A stretch of 64,000 nt of DNA from Microthyrium microscopicum (Eukaryota > Ascomycota > Dothideomycetes > Microthyriales > Microthyriaceae). The stretch lies in contig MU004230.1 in NCBI GenBank assembly GCA_010405405.1, positions 3,555,744 to 3,619,743 of the forward strand, read 5' to 3'. Of the stretch, positions 56,701-64,000 are shown in pieces (position 1 is the stretch's first letter; the number at the start of each line of letters is the position of its first letter). The notes below the pieces were generated by a model, which was not told the DNA's origin, searched no databases, and worked only from the letters and a program-made list of their open reading frames with translations. A program made the translations under genes and the position numbers.

Positions 56701-57416
56701 TAGCTAACGCAATAAGTATAACGCTATTCCTTATAAGTCTTATTTTGCTTATTTTTAATAAAGAATTATAAGATATTTGTATAATAAATATCTAAGGCTT
56801 TAAGATAACTAGCCTAGTTATTAGTTAACTAAATTATACTAAAGGAGCTTTAACAAATTATAATACTACGAATATTAAGCTACGAATTATTAATAAACCC
56901 CTTAGAAGAGGCGTTTAATAAATTAAGACGTTTATTAGAAGAGTTAGAAGGATAGTTAACTATAGTATAAAGGACCTTATTTTATAAATATATTAGTATA
57001 AATTAAGAAAGGCTAAAGAAGTACGTATAGTTTAATTAATATAAAGTGCCTTAAATAAAGTATAGTTTTATAAATTATAATAGTTAATAACTATATATAC
57101 CTTCTTATATTAGAGAGTAATTAATAGATGAGGATGAGGATTATAAATAATATTATTCTAGTAATGAAGTAGAACTTAGTTAAGAAAGCAAAGACCTTTA
57201 TTTATATCGTTCTAGTAGGCCTTACGTATAGCTACCTTATATATAGTAGATAAATAAGATTAAGAAGTATTATAATTAGTAATATATATATAAGGAGAGG
57301 TAATAATAATAAGGATATGATTATTAAAACTAATAATATTATTAAAAGCGTTAATAATTAAGGCAGCTATCTCTATATAGTTAGTAAGGCTATAGCTACT
57401 ATAACGAACGATTTAC

Positions 57417-57456
57417 CTAATTAATTAATTAATTAATTAATTAATTAATTAATTAG
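57417..57456. repeat. TTAA-type tetranucleotide microsatellite
   Basis: About ten tandem TAAT units between CC and GG (CCTAATTAATTAA...TTAATTAGG); the whole tract is palindromic and can form a hairpin. It lies inside the 3' part of the LTR element. Confidence 0.9.
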
Positions 57457-57965
57457 GTAAGGAAGAAAAAACTTAATAAGGACTAATTAGAAGAGAAGAA
57501 GCTTATTTAAAATATAATAAAGGAAGAATAGTTAACTTTATAAAATAATATTACTTTATACTTTTTAAACGTATAGGCAGAAGTATAGTAACTTAACTAT
57601 AGTTACGTTCTTTTAATCTTATCTCTTAATATTATAATAGAGCTCTAACTAAGCATAAATAAGATAACTTACTAATTAAGTAACCTTTATAAGATCATAG
57701 CTAAAAAGAACTAATAGTATACGCTAAGAAAGGGGCCTTATACCTAGAATTTAGTCTAAAATAGGCAAAACACTAATATAGAACTAATAGTTAACGACCT
57801 AAGCTTTATAATTTATACCTAAAAATAAACATATAAATCTATACGTTATAAACAAAGGCTCCATTACAAACTATAAGAATAGTAAGCATTAGATACAGCT
57901 AGATAAGATTAGGATCTTATAATTAACTTAGTATTTTAGCTAGAATTTTTAGATAGGAAAGGTAA

Positions 57966-58127
57966 TATTAGGAGTTAAACCCCCTAAAGCTATACTCATT
58001 TAGGCTACCCCTATTATATATAAATACCTCGATTAAAGAGTCTCTTAACTCTTCTTTCTCTTTAAGTTACCTTCCTATTTAGCAGGCTTACAATATAACT
58101 TGTCTCTTTGTTATCTAACCTATAATA
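57966..58127 (+). repeat. 3' LTR (162 bp)
   Basis: Same length as the 5' LTR and aligned to it without gaps; more RIP-altered than the 5' copy. Followed directly by the ATTTT target duplication. Confidence 0.85.
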
Positions 58128-58132
58128 ATTTT

Positions 58133-60999
58133 TAAGGCTTAAGATATACTTTAGGTACTTTAGAAAAGTATTTATCTTTTCTAAACTAGTATAATCTTAA
58201 AGCTAGATAAAGAATTTAATATCTTAAAGAAGAGGTATAAATAGTAAAAACTATAATTCTAACTAACTTACTAGATATTCTTTTAAAAAGAAAGTTTTCT
58301 TTATAATAAGAATAGAATCTCTAAGAAATAGCTTATAAATACCTTTATAGACACTACTTAAGCTTTCTATTTTAATACTTAAATATAGTTTATTTATTAT
58401 TACTAATATAGAAGGTAAATAATTTATCCTTTTAAAGTATATTAAGAAGTATTAAACTATCTATAGTAAGAAAACTATACTAGTATTATAATCTAATATT
58501 ACTTTTACTACTACTCTTAATAGAAAGACTTAAGAAGAAATATCTTAACTTAAAAAGACTTCCTTAAATATAAATACTTATTAACTTTTCTTAATGTCTA
58601 AATTATAGAATTCTTAAAAGAATAAAAAGATAACTCCTCTTTACCTCTATAATAAGATAAAACTTTATAATAATTACTTTTATCTTTAACCTAATAAATA
58701 CCTAAATAAATAGTATCTTAACTCTAAAATAAAAGCTAAAGTTAAAGAGAGCCTTAGGAATTCTATACTTAAAGCTAGAATAAATTATATCCTTTAAAGA
58801 GAGTAAGAATAAAAGTATAGTAATAATAACTAACTATCTAAACTAATTAAATATATAAGTATTAGAATAGTAGTTATAAAAGTTATAATATTTATAATAG
58901 TTAAGATATCTCTTAATAGAAGGTTTATTCTTAATTCTAAAGTAAATATATATATTTATAATAATAGATTCTACTTTAAAATATATAAGAATATTCTTAG
59001 TTCTTTAATCTATAGTAGAGTCTTCTTATAAGTTATAAAATATAGTAATATAGATATTACTATTTTAGGCTCTAAAAGATACTAAATAGTTACTCTCTAT
59101 AATGTTACTTATATACTTAGTTTCTATAAGAATCTAGCTTTCTATTATAGGATAAAAGCTATAAGATATTACTAGAATATATATAAATCTTGTTTATTGT
59201 CTTTTAGCTATGCTAATAGGCTATATAGACGCTACTCTTACTTTTAGAAAAACCTCTATAGGGAAACCTATAGTATTTCTTTAGTTACCTTTTAGTAGCC
59301 TCATTCCATTATTATTATAATATCCTCTTAGTCTACTACTTCTAAATAGAAGAACTTATATCATCTCTCTATAAACTATAAGCCTACTAAAAGAATTCTA
59401 GTTAGTAAGTTAATATAGTAAGTAACTAATAGTTGCTAACTACTAAGGGCCCTATATAGCTTAAGTATATTACACATTATATAAATCCTACGCTACACGC
59501 TAAAATCTTAATCCTTAATACTATCTTTATTACTAGTTTCCTTTTTAAGACTTATTTATTACCTAATTGCTTAAGGCTATAACGTCTTTTAGAATAGGTT
59601 AGATCTAGCTTCTTAGCGCCTATTTCTATTTAGTGTTGCTTTATTATTAAGTTTTACTATTATAGTTTAATAAGTTTCTATTAATCTTCTCTTTTCTAGA
59701 GGCCTATAGCTATTATCTTTATATAGTTAACTTTCTATATAGTTTTATAATAAGCATATATAATATATATTTCTAAGTTTTTATAATTAATTTCTATTCT
59801 TAATAAGCTCTAGTATTACTATAGCCTTTAGCTATATTAAGCCCTTTCTTTTAATACCTATTAAGTAGGGTATCTATAATATTCCTTAGCTAAGTTTTCT
59901 CTATTAATCTACGCTCTTTAATACTATATAATAAGCTACTAAATAGCTACCTTTAAGTTTCTAATAGTCTATATAGTCTACCTCTAGGGTATAAAGCATT
60001 TTAAATCTACATAGTTTTAGTTATTTCTTCCTCTCTAAGTTTTTATTATACCTTCTACTCTCTCTAATTCCTCTTTTAAGAATAAGTCCTCTATAAGCTT
60101 TCTTTCTCCCTCTTCCTTATACTTTTAGGTACCTAGTAAACGTCTTACGCCTATAAGTACTTCTCTTCTATTATCTCTAAAGAAAGTAAAAACTACTTTA
60201 TCTATAAACGTTAAAAATACTACTTTATCTTTAGATATAAAATTAGCTAGTCCTATCTTAGCTTTTATTATAAGTCTTTTAGTATCCTTTTATATATAGT
60301 ATTAACTATTATAATATAGATTATATACGCCCCTAGCGTAAGAATCTATTTATACTATCTTTAAGCATTATACTATTACGTAGAGTTACTTAATAGCAAG
60401 TACCTAGTTAGTCTTAGTATGCTTACTATAGTAATTACCTATATCTATAGTTAAGCTAGCCTTAGCTAGTATCCTTACTTTTATTATAAAGAGCAACATT
60501 CTAAGTATAAGGCTATAAGTATATCCTTACTCTTAGTCTTCTACTTTTTCTAATATTGTGGTAAGGTACTAGTAGAGTTAAAAGAGTAAGGTAAGTACCT
60601 CTAACGCGCCTTTAATAAGGTAATAGCTAACTTAGTTAACCCTTATTAAGATATTAAAGAGTACGTATTATTAAGTATAAATAAGGAGACTACTAAGTAA
60701 GTAGAGGTTATAAAGGGTTTAGTAAGCAAGTTTACTAGCTATAAGGCCTAGTTTACTTCTACTATAGCCTTACTAGCGCAATAAAAGAAGAAGAAGCTAA
60801 AGGTTAATATAGCTATATTAGCTACTAATTTAGCTTACCTATAAGCTATCTTGCTAAAGCTTTATACTTAAAGCATAAAAATAAATTTATTAGTAAAGAT
60901 ATCTTAGTTATTAAGTAGAGTAGTAGCATTATTTAATAAAGAGTAGTAGATAGATATAGAATAAAATTAATTACATTCCTAGACTTAGCTATTTTCTTT
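58133..60999. other. RIP-saturated AT-rich DNA between the LTR element and the LINE
   Basis: CpA-poor AT-rich DNA. The first 1.3 kb is probably the continuation of the sequence interrupted by the LTR element. From about 59.5 kb the composition shifts slightly to more C/T runs on the plus strand, as in the LINE that follows, so the LINE 3' part may begin there. No recognisable gene. Confidence 0.55.
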
Positions 61000-63900
61000 A
61001 TAATTATATATTACTAGCCTATTAGTACTATAGTATTATAGTTAGTTACTTATAGGATCCTTAAGTCTTAGTAGTTCTCTATACGCCTTAAAGTCTATTT
61101 TTATAATCTTTTTAGTTAGCCTAAATTACTAAAGAGCTCTACTCTTTAGTAGCTATCTAGCTACTACCTAAGCATTCCTTAAATTAGAGAGTATATAGGC
61201 CTTATTTAGTATTATTACTTATTCTAATAATCTTTCTCTATAATATTATAGGTAGTTTAGTAATATATAGTAAATTATTTATTACTAGTAACTACATAAG
61301 CACTATAGTAGAGAGACTATTAGTACCTATACGCTATATAGCTAATTATTAAGTCTAATAATTTTTAATTACATAAGGAAGAGCACTATTACTTATACTT
61401 TATTAAGATTATTATAAAGCTTAATTAGTTAGTTACTTTATAACGTTCTTTACGCTATAGTAGTATATTACTACGTCCTTATAAGCTATACCTAAGCATC
61501 TATCTAGAGCCTATAGTAATATACCTTAATTAAAGATATATCTAGCTCTAGTTTAGTTTTTGCCTTCTTCTCCTTCTATAGTGCACTATCTATTAGTTAT
61601 ATTACTTACCTATAGTTAGTATCTTACTTCTACTTTATCTTTAATTTCTTTTTTTATTACTTTAGCGCGTTAACTCTCTAAGTTATAACCTTAATTACGT
61701 ATATTTATACTAGTTTAAGTATTACTAGGCTTCTTAGTTATTACTACTAAGAAGGTATCCTCTAGTTTCTTAAGAGGTTTGCTTAGTATACTTTAGTAAC
61801 GATTTTACTTATCTTTTGTATTACTATTAAGTCTTTATTCTTATTAGTATATTCTTCTACTAAGACTATAGCGTTTATCTAGAGTAGTTTAATCCTTATT
61901 TTCTTATTTAATAAAGTAATAAAAGTTCTTTAGTACTCTCTTATTATCTTATAGAGTATATTATTCTAAACCGCTACTAGTAGTTTATAATAATTCTTTA
62001 GTACCTTAGGGGATAGTAATTCTAGACCCTATACTTATACTCTATATATAAGAGTTAGCCTAATGACTACTATATAAAGGAGCTTTATCTTTCTAAAGAC
62101 TAGTCTTTATTTTAACTACGCTATTCTTAAAAGTACTACTACTTACTTAAATCCTTTAGTTCTAGTCTTTTTAATATAGTCTTTCTAGTTTATTCTTCTA
62201 TTTACCTATATACTTAGTACCCTAATACTCTTTAGTATAAGCTTAGTAAATATACTATCTACTATTACTATAGATTATAAGTCTACTTCTAGGTAGTAGA
62301 TATTCTAAGTAAAGTATATTACTTAGTACTTATTAGGAGTAAACTTTACGCTATATCTAGTTACCTAGTTAGTATACTTTTAGTAAGCCTCTTCTAGTCT
62401 TATATAGTTCTCTTAGGTAATATTACCCTATATAACTAATATAGTATTATCTATAAACCTAAATCTAAAGATATTATTACTTACGTCCTAAAAGTATTCT
62501 AGTAGTTCTAATATAAAGAAGAGGAAGAGAATAGGCAAAAGGGGAGATCCCTAGAGGATCCTTATATTAGTTATTATTACTAGGCTTTAGTACTTAGCAA
62601 ATATAATTTAGGTTATATAATTAGTAGTAAAGCTTACTACTATATTAATTAGTTACTAAGGGACTCCCTTTATCTCTAAGATATAAAGAAGTTTCTTTAA
62701 ATTAACGTTATTATACGCTCCTTAAAGGTTAAGGCTAAGTACTAACACTATAGCTCTTACGTTTCTCTTTTATACTACCTTAATAGTACTCCTTAGGAGC
62801 TATACTACTATTAGCATTAATTACTCTACCCTAGCCCCTATCTAATTCTAGGGTAGTAAGTTATTATCTTCTATAAGTTAAGTAAGTCTATTAGCAATAA
62901 TCTTTTTAACTAGCTTTGCTATAGCATTCTTAAGGGCAATTAGCTAATAGGCTAATAGTAGTAAGTAGTCTTTCTTGCCTAGCTTTTTTAGTGCTAGTAT
63001 ATAGGATTGCTTTAAGTATTTTAAGATTATACTACTTATTAGCATTTTGCTAATTATAAGTGCTAGTCTTTTACTAAATTCTATTAGTTTTAGATTATTA
63101 CTCTCCTTTTTAGGCTACGCCTTAAGCTTAAGAGCCTTTAGGACCTTATTTAGTATATTAATAGGTCCTATTACCTTATAATTTAGGAGGCTACTAATTA
63201 CGTAATCTATCTCTTTTACTATTACTTTATAATCTATCTCTAGTTTTAGGGATAGAATAGCGTCCTCTATATTACTTAGGTCTACCGCCCTAGTTTAAGG
63301 AAAGAACTTTATAGATAGCATATCTACCTTACCTTAGTTATTATAGGTATAGTTATTACTAGTTATTTATCTAAGTGCTAGTAGGTATAAGTCTTCCTTT
63401 AGTTTACTAGCTTTAGCTCTTATCTATTTACTTATTCTTTATAAGCCTTAGTTCTTATAGTACTTATAATTCTTTATAATCTCTTCTATAAAGGTTCACT
63501 AGGATATTACTTTATCTTAATATAGAGATTTCCTTAGCTAAGCTATAACTAATTTATATACGTATTTATCCTAGTCGTTCCCTATCTAGAAGTATCTTCT
63601 CTTTACGTAGCGCTTTCCTTATATTAGTAGGGTAGTTATAAGCAACTACCTATATAAAGCTTACTTTAAGAGTTTTACTTTTAGGTAGTAAATCTCTAGT
63701 ACTTTTATTATTACCCTATATAGGGCCTCTATTAGTATATCTTTAGTATCCTATAAGCTATTATTTACGTATTTAATAAATTATTCTATATCTAGTTTTT
63801 ATATATTATACTATACTTTTAATACGTACTTTTCTTATCCTAGGGTAAGCTAGATTAGTACTAAGACATAATCTTCTATTAGTACCTAGGTATTAACTAG

Positions 63901-64000
63901 GCTATAAAACTTTAGTCTTTCTTAAAGGAATTAAAATATAAATATAAAGTTAATTACTATCTCTACTATTCTTACTCTCCTTTCCTTATATGACCTATAG
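61000..64000 (-). mobile_element. LINE-type non-LTR retrotransposon, minus strand, RIP-mutated
   Basis: Read on the minus strand, about 63,050-62,200 shows a LINE reverse transcriptase: an AIAKLVKKIIANRL run (near 62,900), as in the KIxEKIxxxRL block of non-LTR elements; a GSPLLPILFLFFI run (near 62,540), as in the QGSPLSPxLF block; and FIDNTILVI (near 62,450) at the FxDD catalytic box, with the second Asp replaced by Asn by a RIP-type change. This fits Tad-like LINEs of ascomycetes. Endonuclease should lie to the right and may run past the window end. The 3' end (left side) is not located; no poly-A tract was recognised. Many stops, inactive. Confidence 0.65.

Larger units (their letters stand above)
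50554..58127 (+). mobile_element. Ty3/gypsy LTR retrotransposon fossil, 7.57 kb
   Basis: Bounded by two 162-bp LTRs and a 5-bp target duplication ATTTT (50,549-50,553 and 58,128-58,132). On the plus strand the interior shows, in order, a gag-like part (about 50.8-52.3 kb), protease-like and reverse transcriptase (about 53.1-53.9 kb), RNase H (about 54.0-54.5 kb) and integrase (about 54.9-55.7 kb). The reverse transcriptase to integrase order is that of Ty3/gypsy. About 2.2 kb between integrase and the 3' LTR is unexplained. Structurally complete in outline but broken throughout by RIP, with very many breaks, so it cannot code. The LTRs differ from each other mainly in RIP-type transitions, so their divergence would overstate the age. 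Confidence 0.88.

Overview
The window is nuclear DNA of a filamentous ascomycete (Pezizomycotina). The evidence is short introns of 45-55 bp with GTA[AT]G-type donors and CTAAC/CTAAT branch points, a HET-domain gene, fungal families (TOS1, PEX13, DUF1776) and large AT-rich blocks almost free of CpA/TpG, the mark of repeat-induced point mutation (RIP). I cannot fix the genus from sequence alone.

Layout: (1) 1-11,440 is a RIP-saturated block holding a broken Ty3/gypsy element read on the minus strand. (2) 11,441-25,300 is a normal-GC housekeeping stretch: a short inverted-repeat element, RPAC1 (AC40), mitochondrial complex I 49-kDa subunit, TOS1-like cell-wall protein, PEX13, a UBE2W-type E2 and an unknown 185-aa protein. 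(3) 25,370-37,500 is the unusual part: four intact and one broken small cysteine-rich proteins (84-100 aa), built almost only of DnaJ-type CxxCxGxG zinc-finger motifs, lie on both sides of a 908-aa J-domain protein that has no zinc finger. The array is interrupted by a RIP-mutated 3.69-kb Tc1/mariner-type transposon with 47-bp inverted repeats and TA duplications. (4) 37,960-48,120 holds a HET-domain gene, a type-II membrane nucleotide pyrophosphatase/phosphodiesterase, a flavin-dependent phenol-hydroxylase-like monooxygenase and a DUF1776 oxidoreductase-like membrane protein. (5) 48,370-64,000 is a second RIP-saturated block with a Ty3/gypsy fossil bounded by 162-bp LTRs and a 5-bp target duplication, inserted in older AT-rich DNA, followed by a LINE read on the minus strand.

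The housekeeping genes show no shared pathway and seem to be ordinary fungal neighbours. The best candidate for something undescribed is the J-protein plus stand-alone zinc-finger array. In class A DnaJ/Ydj1 chaperones, J domain and CxxCxGxG zinc finger are one polypeptide; here they are split into one J-protein and a small diverging family of finger-only peptides. The array sits between housekeeping genes and a self/non-self (HET) gene and has been invaded by a transposon. The functional link is inference; the motifs, the gene positions and the transposon ends are read directly. All exon joins were worked out by hand from splice consensus, reading frame and family similarity.
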